Shown here piece by piece: positions 20,822 through 31,924 of a stretch of DNA of 64,000 bases. Position 1 is the stretch's first letter; every line of letters starts with the position of its first letter. The notes below the pieces were generated by a model. It saw only the letters and a program-made list of their open reading frames with translations, made no database searches and was not told where the DNA came from. Origin of the DNA: Paratinospora sagittata (lineage: Eukaryota > Streptophyta > Magnoliopsida > Ranunculales > Menispermaceae); assembly GCA_035771175.1 (NCBI GenBank), contig CM069603.1:18762286-18826285 (forward strand), read 5' to 3'. Both the position numbers and the translations under genes were made by a program.

Positions 20822-23705
20822 TGTCACGACCCACTATACGTGACGTCATGACCGGCACGGAAACCTCCGAGTATACCCTCCGTTGGTACACCCAGCGTCC
20901 CGTCAGCCTATGACACATATACGAATCCCCAAAATCAAATACAATACAATCCTAAAAACATCCATCTAACATGATCATAAATGAAATAAAATATTACATC
21001 TCCAAGTTACCAAATATAAAATTTCAAAGTTTACAAAATACTACAAACCCAACACATCCCAACAATGTGTTAATTATACATATACTAGGTGTTATAGTGT
21101 ACATAATTATCAAATTATAAAATTAAATGTACAACACCTACATGAAACAAAAACAAGGGATGCGCAGTCAAGCCTTCCCTTTCCTTTTTTTATCAGATCT
21201 TGAAAGAAGAAGGTGAGGTGTGTGCTACAGCCCGCTCAGTGAATGTCATTTACAAGTGGCATATACGTGCATTTATTAAAAACATGATAAGATCATAAAT
21301 CATTGAAATATCATGATGACGAAATTGATTACATACATGCTAACATAATGGATCAAGTCATACATAAGATGATGCATAACATTTGTAATCATACGCATGC
21401 AATCCTAACACCTCCTGAGTACGGGGGTTTAAGGCTGGTGCGCTACACACAATACCTGAACACACACAATACTCGTATCCTAATAGTATTTCTGGGGTTG
21501 TGCAACACGTAGGATTAGCCTAAACTAACCTACCCATACACAAGCCATAAAACTCTCTGCCAGGTACACAACTGGGATCGCCGCTAAACTTACGAGAATT
21601 CCCAAAAAGAGGACATTCTAATTAGGAGCCTCAACCCAAATTGTCATCCCAATGAATTATGCTCAAATGAATTCATGGAATATTAAAACATGCATACCAT
21701 TATACATAAGCATTTAAAACATTTCTATACTACAATGCCACATATAAATAATCCAAAAGTAAAAGAACACTCACACTTGATTGGCTAAGTCTAGCCAATC
21801 CAATCACCAAAACTCTCCAATTGACTAAACGGGTTCAAGATCAATCACAAGACCTGGAAATAACATGGTTCACACAACTGAAAATCAGTTATAAAGTGTG
21901 TCAAAACCCCATGTTCAAACCCAATCTAAAGTCAACTAGATTCTAAATTGATTACCCCCTTGAGCCAATTTCTATATTGCCCAACTTGATCATTTAGACT
22001 CAATTAAACTAAGATTGACCTAAACTGAATGTAATAGGGCGATCCCATGATCCAACCACTAATATACATGACATTCAATTATAATTAGGGTAGACTATAC
22101 ATCAAGTCAATTTCATCAATTGACTAAGTCTTGGTCAAAATTCCCAATTAGGCCAATATAAAACATAAGGTCAAAATGAACTAAGTCATATCAATTTAAC
22201 ATAGGTTCTAACATTTTAAACACATGATTCTACTCAATTTGGGTCCAATTAAACAATCCCCAAGTCAGTTTCATAAATTGACTTGCTTTGGGTGAAAAGT
22301 CCCAATTTGGGCAAAATCCTCAAATTACATGCAAAATTGCCAAAGTACATGAAAAATGTCAAATACTTAGCCTAGATCAAAATTAGTCAACCTTAGGGTG
22401 TCCATTATGAGAACCCACTGAATTCAACCATCAAACAACCCTAATCATGTCCAATTAGACCTACATTGCATAATTTTCCATATTTTATATCAAGAGCATC
22501 GAAAGCCCCAAATCTGGAAATTTTCATACATAGGCCATATTGCCAATTTTACACTAGGCCACTATGTTCAGCCATGAATTTTACTGATCTTGCAACATGG
22601 AATCATCCATAATGGCCACTAAGTAAACATAGTTGACATGCAAAGATTTTGAAAAAGTCTAAGGTCATAAACTAAGTATAGGTCATTTGAACTAAACCCT
22701 TCCAATTTCTTGCTAGAAATTGGGGGTTTCTCTATTAGTGTACTCCTAACACTCTCTAATCACACATATGTGACATGCAAGACTCAACTCCAACTTTGGT
22801 TTTCCACCCATCCAAGGTTCATCACAATGCATGTATCAAAATGAAACCCTCATGCTCAAAATAAGCTATCATGCAAGTAATAGAGAGATTCAATGAAGAA
22901 ATGAAGGAAAAATGCAAACCTTAGGTGTTCTTGAGCAAGAAACCACCAAACCCTAATTTTTCCTCTCCTTTCTTTCCTCCAGCACTTCTCTCCTCTTTCT
23001 CAAGTGCAAGATGTGCAAATGAGCAGAGAAAACCGAGTCAATAGGCTATATAGAAGTGTTTGGGCCCACAACTAAAAGTTGTAAAAAAACGGTTAAAAAA
23101 TCAGTTTTTCTGTTGCAATACTTTCAATTAGATAGCCAATTTCATACAAAATACTCCCCAATTTAACATCGTAACGGTTCAAAAGTTGCATGATTCAGTT
23201 ACCAACATTCTGTTAAACTTTCAACTAAATCCAACGGTGGGATTGCGAGATCCAACTGTTTGATCAAAACTGCATAAGAAAATCCGAAAATCCGTGAAAC
23301 AGTGTTTGGAGTCTTATAACTCAAATTAGGTAACTATGATCAAGATCTTCACCGTTCATAATGAAGATATATCAGATGAGAATGAGCTGATTTCAGCTCA
23401 ATCGGACCACGGATCTAGGAGATCAAACCATTGATGTAATTTGTGACAGAAATTTCTTCCTCCATGGAGCGAGCTCCATTGGATCCAAAACACAGTTTTT
23501 GACATGTTTTGATATCGAACGGGTCTCCGATGGTTTCGAAACTTCATGAGCACTCTCTATGACCTAAAATAATGCAAAGAAACTCGAACTTACGTGCTTC
23601 GAGCATCAAAATATATATACATATACGTATACAAATATGTATACGGGTACTCTACGAGTACACTATGGGTCAATATGACGTCATCTAAAGGGCACGGGTG
23701 CTACA
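20822..23705 (-). repeat. Solo LTR J (Tekay-like), with perfect TSD
   Basis: The plus strand begins TGTCACGACCC and ends GGGTGCTACA. The flanks are CTTGA at 20817-20821 and CTTGA at 23706-23710, a perfect 5-bp target duplication. There is no internal region, so this is a solo LTR of 2,884 bp left by LTR-LTR recombination. It is the same family as K: both read TGACGTCATG(A/G)CCGGCACGG near the 3' end and GGAGACCCGTTCG near the 5' part. It inserted into the Athila-like gag. Some AT-rich stretches resemble LTR segments of B and D. No genes are seen in it. Confidence 0.9.
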
Positions 23706-23850
23706 CTTGAAACCCATGTTGAGGACATTTCCTCAACAACTCCTTGAATCTCTCCCAAGAGTCATATAGAGACTCTGATTCTTGTTGCTTGAATTGCCCG
23801 ATCTTAGCTCGTACTTGGGCGGTCTTGGCGAGAGGAAAGAACTTGTGTAG
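23706..23850 (-). pseudogene. Athila/Tat-like gag fragment, upstream half
   Basis: The minus strand reads FLHKFFPLAKTAQVRAKIGQ and then FKQQESESLYDSWERFKELL and RKCPQHGFQ. This is the conserved core of Athila/Tat gag. It runs into the CTTGA duplication and continues at 20821. On its upstream side the homology ends near 23850, where a Tekay-like LTR fragment starts. It is too short to show as a long open frame, but the residue pattern is distinctive. Confidence 0.78.
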
Positions 23851-24438
23851 AAACTTGTACACACATGCTTACATTAGCATACAACAATCTCAGATCACTT
23901 CTCTGGAGCCTTGCCTTTGCCTTTGTAATTAATAAAAATAGAGTGGGATGAGCTACAACAAGCTCAGTGAATAATCTAGTAATGGCATTATATATGCATT
24001 CATAAGAAAACATGACATTTAAACAACATTATAAACGATATGCAATACTCATGTAAATAACCATTAATGATTCAAATACATTTTTATACCACTCTATATA
24101 TATCGTACAATGCATAAATAGAAAATCCTCATCCTTAGGTATGTAAGCAAATCTATATCCCCATTATGCATTTATAGGGAGAATCCGACTGATCAAACCA
24201 TCCTCTTGATCATTCAAGGTCTCGTTTACAAACTTACCTCAATGGAATTGATCATATATTTTCCTTACATCAAGTAAGTCTAAGTATATTCGATATTCAA
24301 ATCAAAGATTTAATGCATTCAATAAGTAATGCAACATAAAGCAATCATAAATGCTAACATTTCATAAAAACAGTGTTTATATACTACAATGTCATACATA
24401 AAATCAAAATAGAAATACTCACAATGTTTTGCTAATCT
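23851..24438 (-). repeat. Tekay-like LTR fragment (element D family), first part
   Basis: The plus-strand text around GGAGCCTTGCCTTTGCC, GAGCTACAACAAGCTCA and GAAATACTCAC matches the LTR of element D at about 49320-49985, in the same minus orientation. The 3'-terminal part (TGTCACGACC) is missing at the left. Solo LTR K interrupts it at 24439, and it resumes at 27029. Confidence 0.7.
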
Positions 24439-27028
24439 TGTAACGCTCGTACCTTAGGATGATGTCATCATGACCTGTAGAGTACCCGTATACGTGTACG
24501 TATATGTATTTGATGCTTGATATCTGTTAGTTTAAGTGTCTTTGCATGCTTTTAAGTTGTTTAATGTGTGTGTAAAGTTTCAAAATAATCGGAGACCCGT
24601 TCGGTGTCGAAATATGTCGAAATATGTCGAAAACAGTGTTTTGAATCAGTGGAACTCGCTCTGTGGTGGAAGAAATGTTTTTCACCGATTACATCAATGG
24701 CTTGATCTCCTATATCTGTGGTCCGATTGAGCTGAAATTTTGACAAATTATTCTTCTCTGATAGATCTTCATTATGAACGGCGACAGTGAAGATCTTGAT
24801 TGGAGTTTTCTACTGTGAGGTATAGGATTCCAAACACTGCTTCTCAGATTTGCGGATTTTCTTGCACAGTTTTGATCAAACTGTTGGATCTCGTATTCCC
24901 ATCGTTGGATTGAGCTGCAATTTTACCACAAGGTCGGTAACTGACTCATAAAACGTTTAACGGTTAAGATGTTAAATTGGTGAGTTGTTTGAAAGAAATT
25001 GATTATCTAAATGCAAGTAATTGCAGCAGGGAAACTATTTTTTTTTATTTAAGTTTGCGGGGCCAAGCACGTGTTTAAGCAACCAACACTCATTTCTCAT
25101 CCATTTTACACCAAATTGAAGGGAAAGAGAGGCGAAAAGAAGGAGAAGGAGAAGAGGGTGCCTTCCAGAGGGGTTTCCACCCAAATCATGCTTTAAGGTA
25201 TAATTTCTCCATTTTCTTCCATTATAATACCTTCATTGATGTTTGCAAGCTTTTGAATGGTGTACTTTTGCTATGAACCACGATTTTGTGTAGAACCAGG
25301 TTAGGGTTTGGTTTGCATGTGCTCATATGAGCTTGTAAATTGTAGTAATGGCTTCCTTGACCTAAACCTACACCCAAGGAGTGTTTTCCACAGTTGAATC
25401 CCGGATTTGAAGGGGGTGATGGAAGAACATATGTTGGAGTTAGGTCTTGCATGTTAGATATGTGTGATTAGAGGGTGGTGGGAACCCATTAATGGTGAAA
25501 CCCCAATTTCTAGCAAGAAATTGGTAGCGTTGTGTGTATTTGACCTAAACCTAGGTTATGGACTTTGGCTTAGGCCATGAATTTGGGAATTTAACCAAAT
25601 TTGGGGATTTTGACCTAGACTAAGTCAATTGATGAAATTGACATAGGGATTGGTCTAATTGACCCTAATTATGATTGAATGCATTGTATTATGATGGTTG
25701 GATCATGAGAACCAACCTTATGCATTCTTTTGGGTTGAATGTGGTTTAATTAGATGTAAAATGGGTTGATTGATCTATATGGGTTAGCTTATTGGTGCAA
25801 TCATTTTAGAGTCTAAAATTTGCTATTGAATTGGGGTTATTCATGGTTGAATGTCATGCATTTGGACTGATTTTAATGATGAATGAACCTATGTATATGC
25901 AGGGTTTGTGATTTATCCAAGTGTCCCAATTAAGCCAATTGGAGGTTGAGGTGCATAGGAGTGTTTTGGTGGCATCCTAGTACTCATATTGATTGGATTT
26001 GGTTTGGCTAAGTCTTGCCAATCATTTGAAAGTGTTTCTTACATTTGGATTCTATATATGTGGCATTGTATTATATAAAATGTTTTGCCTTAATATATAT
26101 GTGTTATGCATGATTTAATGTTTCATGAAATGAATTTGAGCATAGTCTGGTTGGGTTAGCAATTGGGTTTTGGTCTCCTAGTTGCGATTTTTTTTGGAAA
26201 ATCTAGTAAGTCTAGCGGTGATCTCCAGTTGTGGACCTTGCAGATGATTTTATGGCTTGTGTAGATAGGATCTCCTAGACATGGTATTTATTTTGGTTGG
26301 CTGATCCTATTAGCTACACAACCCCAAGAATTCTATTAGAATACGAGTATTATTTGGTCGGATCGGGCGTTGAGTGTCGCAAACTGAGGCCTTTGATCGC
26401 CTTTGCTTAGGAGGTGTTGAGGATTGCATTGGCATGTTTGGAAAAAAATGATATGCATTGTTTTGGGTATTGGCATGATGCATTATATTTGGCATGTATG
26501 TAATCTTGTATATCACCATGTTATTTAAATTGTTTTGAAGATCTTGCCATGTTTTATCTAGATGCATGTATATTGCCACTTGTAGAAAACTTTCACTGAG
26601 CTTGTTGTAGCTCAGTCCTCATTCTTATCATTTCAGGCTCTGATAGGAAAGGGAAGGAGAAAGCTTGATTGCAGAGCATTTCCCTCATTTTTGGTGGTGT
26701 AGGTGTCTTTGTACATTTTTGTATTTTGGTAAATATGTATTTAATAACACCTACTGTATTTATACTTTAACACATAGATGGGATGTACTTATTATTAGGT
26801 GTGATTTTGTACATTTGATTATTGTGGACTTACATAATTTTATGGTTGTCAATTTGGGAATGTAATTATCTTAATGATTTGATTATGTCCATTTAGATTG
26901 ATTCTTATATGGGAATGATGTGTTCATTAGGTTGTTTAAATTAGGCTGACGGGGCGCCGGGTGTATCGAGGGAGGATATACCCAGGGGTTCCGTGCCGGC
27001 CATGACGTCACTGGTTGTGGTCGTGACA
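24439..27028 (+). repeat. Solo LTR K (Tekay-like), plus strand
   Basis: It begins TGTAACGCTCGTACC and ends GGTCGTGACA. The flanking five bases are AATCT on the left and AATAT on the right, a target duplication with one change. No primer site follows, so it is a solo LTR of 2,590 bp. It is the same family as J but in the opposite orientation, and it sits within the D-type LTR fragment, whose sequence resumes at 27029. Shared motifs include GATGACGTCA-type text near both ends and ATCTTGATTGGAG in the middle. No genes are seen. Confidence 0.85.
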
Positions 27029-27451
27029 AATATAACTAAGTCCAATACACTTCCTTCACACACATACTTAGCCAAAATTGCTCAATTGAACATTTTACAA
27101 CACAAGCACCTCAATTGATGTGTTGTCCAATTTATAATTTCATCAATTCTCTCCCAATTTCTCTGCAATTCAACATTGCCAATACATCTCAATCAATTTT
27201 CATTCAGAAAACACATCAAAAACACATCTAAATCACCACTAATCATGCTCCCCAAAAACTTGAACAACATGGTTGGAAACACTTTTCGAACCATAGAAAG
27301 TCAATCAATTGATCACTAATTTAACCATCAATCAACTTAGAAATGAGCAAGGAATTGATTACCTTAGGTTTCAACTAGAAAATCTCACAATTCCAGCTTA
27401 AAACCCTATTTTCCAAGCTTTCAATCTTGGATCTGGTTGCCTTAGGGTGTT
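27029..27451 (-). repeat. Tekay-like LTR fragment (element D family), second part
   Basis: It continues the fragment broken by K: TAACTAAGTCCA and the ACACAAGCACCTC region resemble the D LTR around 50000-50100. It ends at 27451, where LTR E begins. AT-rich; no gene seen. Confidence 0.5.
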
Positions 27452-27512
27452 TGTAATACCCCGGGTTTGCACAAAAAAAAAAAAAGTTTTGAACTTCGGG
27501 CACCCTTTTGGT

Positions 27513-27520
27513 TATAAAAA
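27513..27520 (+). promoter_or_regulatory. TATA box of LTR E
   Basis: TATAAAAA followed by GCCCCCCCTC lies about 60 bp into the LTR, leaving a very short U3. Inferred promoter only. Confidence 0.45.
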
Positions 27521-28550
27521 GCCCCCCCTCTTTGGTTATTTTCACACCAAATCACTATCTTCTCTCTCTTATCTTTTTGAGACTCTCTGTTCGAGACTCT
27601 TTTCGACGTGCGACGCTGTTCTACTCAGGAGGAGGCGCCAGTTCCAGAAGGAGTTCTTATCTGAAGGTAGGGAACGAAACATAGGTTTGCATGTCTTATA
27701 ACTTTTATTAAAGTTTACATTCATTTATCATTATGTTTACTACTCATTTACACTGCATTATTGCGTATAATGTTCATACCTGCCATACTTATGCTTGTAT
27801 ATTTGGAGTTCATATATTACATTGTTACTATGCCAGATTAGTGGTCAATCAGACTCAACCAGACATTGTCTTGTTCTCAGTAACTTTAAATAGTGAACGG
27901 GAGACAGTGTGCTGTCTACTGTTAGTAAATACTGGACCTGCTCATGCATTGTCATCATACATAAGTACCACCTAGGGATGTAAGTTGTTTATGATCGAAT
28001 AAATAGTTAGAAGCAATGCTCACTATTCTATATATTTTCCTGGAGAGGGACATGCAATGAGAACCGGGTGTACGTGAATCCAGGGCGATGACCTTGGGGA
28101 GGGAAGTACAATGAGAACCTGGGTTCACCTGGGGATGGACATCTGTATGTGAACTCAGGGCGCCGTACAATCATGGAACCATCACGAGACGGTGTCATGC
28201 ATACATACATGTTGTACTGTTTATGATGCTTGTTGTGTTTATGTGATATTTGATTATGAAGTTTCCTTTATTAATTGTTATATTCACGAACTATTTTACC
28301 CACTGGGCAATAACTCACCCCGTTGTTATCCAATTTTTCTCAGGAGTTTAGGGTGGACTGGGTGGAGGTTTTTGGGCCCACATTTTGTAACCCTTGTTAT
28401 TTAAAGGGAGATTTTGAAAAGATGTTCCCTTAATCATATTTTGTACAAAAATACATTCTGAAATTAATATAATAAGATTTGTACTCAATTGTGTTCCTGC
28501 ACACTCGGTTATTGTTATAATGCATTTGCGCCCCGCGCTGTGAGTGTTCT

Positions 28551-28620
28551 AATGGTTCAATGGATACTCAAGTTGCGAAATCTAACGTTATGAGGAAGAG
28601 GTTGCGAGTTCGAACTTGGG
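28551..28620 (+). repeat. tRNA-like A-box/B-box segment, possible SINE head
   Basis: GGTTCAATGG at 28554 resembles an A box, and GCGAGTTCGAACTTG at 28604 resembles a B box (consensus GGTTCGANNCC), about 50 bp apart. The segment does not fold as an obvious tRNA, and I see no clean A tail or target duplication. It could be the 5' part of a tRNA-derived SINE in LTR E, or chance. Confidence 0.3.
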
Positions 28621-28818
28621 GGAGGCCCTATATTATTCATGGGAGTGTGAATAATATGGATAAATGATCTCGGTGACCGGCGTCCTTGTGTGGCGTGGCT
28701 GGCCGAGATGGGACAATATTATGGATCCATAATGGCTAGGCGTTCGCCACACGACTGAGGTCGTGGTGGTGCGCCCGCACCTGGGTAGGGGGCACGCTGT
28801 GCAACCCAGGGTGTGACA

Positions 28819-29225
28819 CTTTGGGAAGCAAACATTAATACTTTTGATGAATCTTTGAAACAGATCACTAATGTTGTTACAGCATCCGCCATCTCAAAGA
28901 CTTTCGTCTCAAGAGGAGGGGTGACTGACGAAGAAATATTTGGCGCGACTTTGGGGGAAAATAACGAAAGAACTAGAGATAACAATGGACGTTGTCAACG
29001 AAAAATTCGGTGCAAGATTCTTATTAGGGAAGCACCAATGAACAAGCCAAATCAGAACACTACTACAAACTCAGCCCCGAATAATGGTCAACCCGATCAT
29101 CTATTCTCCGGGAAGGATCTTTTGGCAACCTCAATCAACCTTAATCAAATCAGGATGGACAGGGAGTTCCAGCAAATCCACCTTACTGGAACCTTCCAAC
29201 TCATGAAAATACGGCGTACGAAAGG
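28819..29225 (+). other. Unclassified segment with an open frame
   Basis: An open frame of 153 codons (28813-29274) starts inside LTR E and reads into LTR F. Its middle (for example NPN/Q-rich text and ISKTFVSRGG) matches no family I recognise. The segment separates two Ty3 LTRs, so it may be remnant internal sequence of the E element or older target DNA. Confidence 0.3.
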
Positions 29226-30407
29226 TGTAACACCCCCCACTTTTTCTATTGTAGAAACTAATGTAACTACTTGAAAACTCTCCATAATTTCAATAAATGG
29301 TAAAAGCCCCCCAAGAGAGAGATGTAGACCCCCATAGTGGGACGGTCCCAAGGGAAGGGTCGTCCCCACTGGGAGCTAGCCCCAAGGGGGGGAAGGCCAT
29401 CCCCTCGAGGGGACAGGCCCATTCTATAAATAGAGACGACCCCTTCAGTTTTAATCAGTCGAACTCCCGAGTTCTTCTCGCTCTCTTTCGAATTTTTGCG
29501 ACATCTTGCGTCCCTTCACACTTTAAGAAGTTAGTAGAAAGCGAAACACCACTACAAGTGTGTAAAGTGGGGAATGAAGGCTAGGTTTGCATTTCTTACC
29601 TGTTTAATGCTGAATTACATAGCACCATGCATCATATTTGTTACCATGCTTTACTTCTTGCATGAGGCTATCTTTTAGAAATGATGTATTATTGGATATT
29701 AGTGGGTGCAATACTGGCCCGGATTAGTGACGCTGTCACTGGATATATTATTGGGTACCATGCCGCTTTGTTGGACCCGGATTAGCACTGGAACTCATGA
29801 GACCTCTCAATTGCTGGATTTATTATTGGTGCCTTGGATCACAAGTTTCGAGTGCATGTTGCCTAGCCTGCGATGCCCTGTGACCAAGATTCATTCATAT
29901 CATTGCTTGATTGTAATGTTGTGGCTTAACTATTTGATGACTGTTGTTCTATATTCTTTATTATGCATGTAAGATTTGTTTACCCTGCTTGATCTCACTG
30001 AGCTGTTGAGCTCACCCCGTTGCTAATTTTTCCAGGGAATTAAGATGAGTTTGAATGGACATATTCGGGGGGTTCTGGCCATACTCGGTCTATGTAGGGA
30101 CTTTTTTGTATGTACTCTCCCCAGGTCCCGTTAGATCGGTTTGACTACTCTTTTGTTATTTTGTCACTATGTAGGGGTTCGACCTTGTTGCCTTTTTATC
30201 ACCTTTTTGGTATCAGGAATGTAATAATTAACAAACTTTATATGTTTAATATAATCATGTTTTTCTTAATAAGTTGTATTATAGTATTGTTAATATGGGC
30301 CACTATGCTTTTGTATGTGCGACTTTGATCGAGTGGAGTGAGCACTTGTTATTATCCCCCCGTAATCTGTTGCACCTCGTTCTAGGTCAATGGAGTGGGG
30401 TGTGAAA
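29226..30407 (+). repeat. Element F 5' LTR
   Basis: It begins TGTAACACCCCCCAC and ends GGGGTGTGAAA, seven bases before the primer site; the expected terminal CA has become AA. The U3 is GC-rich just upstream of the TATA box (TATAAATAG, 29434) and contains the palindromes GGGACGGTCCC (29339) and CCCCTCGAGGGG (29401). Length 1,182 bp. No mate is found in the window. Confidence 0.75.
29434..29442 (+). promoter_or_regulatory. TATA box of the element F LTR
   Basis: TATAAATAG lies about 210 bp into the LTR, directly after a block of GC-rich dyads (29335-29412) that could be U3 control sites. Inferred from position. Confidence 0.55.
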
Positions 30408-30414
30408 GATTAAT

Positions 30415-30426
30415 TGGTATCAGAGC
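30415..30426 (+). other. Element F primer-binding site (tRNA-iMet)
   Basis: TGGTATCAGAGC is a perfect match to the canonical initiator-Met site, seven bases after the LTR end. Confidence 0.9.
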
Positions 30427-30606
30427 ATGGTCTTGGATACTACCCACTGGTATTTTTCACATACTACAATATTAAAAAAAAAAATTTGGACCTGGTGCCG
30501 ACCAGGTGAGTGAAGAGAGTTTTCTTCACTCACCCTCCTCACCTCTCTTGTCTTCTTTCATTCTTAGCTATTTCATATCTAACTTTTATCTTCAAACAAC
30601 AACTAG

Positions 30607-31924
30607 ATGGAGCAAAGATCAAGAAAGAACGTTGAAGGGGAAAGTTCTCAACCTCCTCGTTCCAGATTTTTCCCTTCAACTCCAATCCAAATGGGAAGAA
30701 TGGTAGTTCTACCTGATGCATGCTACCCTATGCTCCATGACAAACTTGCAGCCTTAGGTTGGACACCAATCATCGATCTTGAAAGGTGCACTTTTCGATC
30801 TTCTGTTATCTCATTTTACCAAAATTTGACCTTCACAAACCAAGATACTTTCACGATCACTACAAAGGTGAATAGTGTTGACATCACCCTTACGTCTGCA
30901 ATATTGTTTGAAGTTTTAGAAATTTTTGAGAGGGGACCACCTTGCGATATTTACACGACTAGAGGCAGGTTAAGTGTTGTCCCAAACTCTCGACACATGT
31001 TTAAGTGTCTTACTTCTCAGACTGAGTACATGGTTACTAGAATCAAGACAAGTGACATTACAGAGCGGTATAATCCTCTCATACAAGTGATCATGTCAAA
31101 CATTTTGCCCCAATCTGGGAAAGGATCTACTACCACACACCCTCAATGCTTTCTGGCATACTGTTTGATAAAGGAAAGTCATGTGAATCTTCCTTATATC
31201 ATTTTGCGTCACATGGCATACTATACTCGGGAATGATAGTGTCTTCCATATGGAGCACTATTAAACAAAGTGTTTCGTCGTTTCAGAGTTTTTTCTAGCC
31301 CCACCGAGATAACATCTCCTTTGTACGGTGACATCACCGTAAGTGTGGTAAACTCAAGTGGACCCAAGGGAAGTCGTGCAGTTAGAAGGAGAGGAAATAG
31401 GCCATCGGAGTTGGAGGATTTTCCTGACAAAGAGGAAGACTCTTCTCCAGAAAACCTTGAGGATTTTCACCTTGACTTTTCTGATATTCCGAAAAAGGAG
31501 ACAGACCTTCCTACGGAAGAATACGTTTCTCCGTCCACAACACAAGGATCAAATGCAAGAAATGATATTGGCAACCAAGGAGCGAATAAGGAAAGATATG
31601 AGAGATCGGTTTGAAGTACAAAATTGCAACCTCAGAAAACATCAAGAGGCTATTGACTCACCGCTGAAGTGGCGTGAAGAATGCTACGCCGCACTACCAC
31701 AGATCGCTTCTCCGATTTCAGGTGAGAGAGACTTTGGACAATCGTCCCAATAGACACAAGATTTGTCAGTGAATCTTAACCTCAACATTGGGGCTTCTCG
31801 TTTTCCTTACCCAGCATTTGTTGGACAAGTTATGGAAACTCCATTATTCTCTCCCGGCATGGAACAGTCAGTATCTCAATTCTCAACTGAAAATTTTAAT
31901 TTTGATCTTGCACCTCCTCAATAG
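30607..31924 (+). pseudogene. Element F ORF1: env-like / plant-transposon-protein-like ORF upstream of gag
   Basis: About 439 codons from the ATG at 30607. The first 209 are open; two adjacent stops follow at 31234, then the same frame continues to 31614. After a frameshift near 31600 it runs on to 31924, with a stop at 31751. The N-terminal third has LAALGWTP and SVISFYQNLTF, then VNSVDITLTSAILFEVLEI. The middle has CFLAYCLIKESHVNLPYIIL followed by LPYGALLNKVFRRF. The C-terminal third is acidic and Pro/Gln-rich. The same order (LGWT, FY, a short beta-rich block, an Ile/Leu-rich helix block, LPY, then an acidic tail) is seen in the ORF of L at 60405, and a looser version in H at 41250. This resembles the ORF that plant SIRE and Athila elements carry after pol. 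Its role is unknown. Confidence 0.6.

Larger units (their letters stand above)
27452..28818 (+). repeat. LTR E (Ty3-type), apparently without its internal region
   Basis: It starts TGTAATACCCCGGG, has a TATA box at 27513, then a GC-richer leader (GAGACTCTTTTCGACGTGCG), and ends CCCAGGGTGTGACA. Its layout resembles the F LTR at 29226: TATA, a (GA)CTCTTTCGA-type leader, and a GGGAA...TAGGTTTGCAT segment. No primer-binding site follows the end, and the flanks (GTGTT, CTTTG) do not match. It is therefore either a solo LTR with altered flanks or an LTR whose partner was lost. A tRNA-like segment lies at 28551-28620. Confidence 0.55.

Noticed and set aside
28551..28620. A real tRNA gene
   Set aside because: A- and B-box-like words are present, but there is no acceptor-stem pairing or anticodon arm that I can fold.
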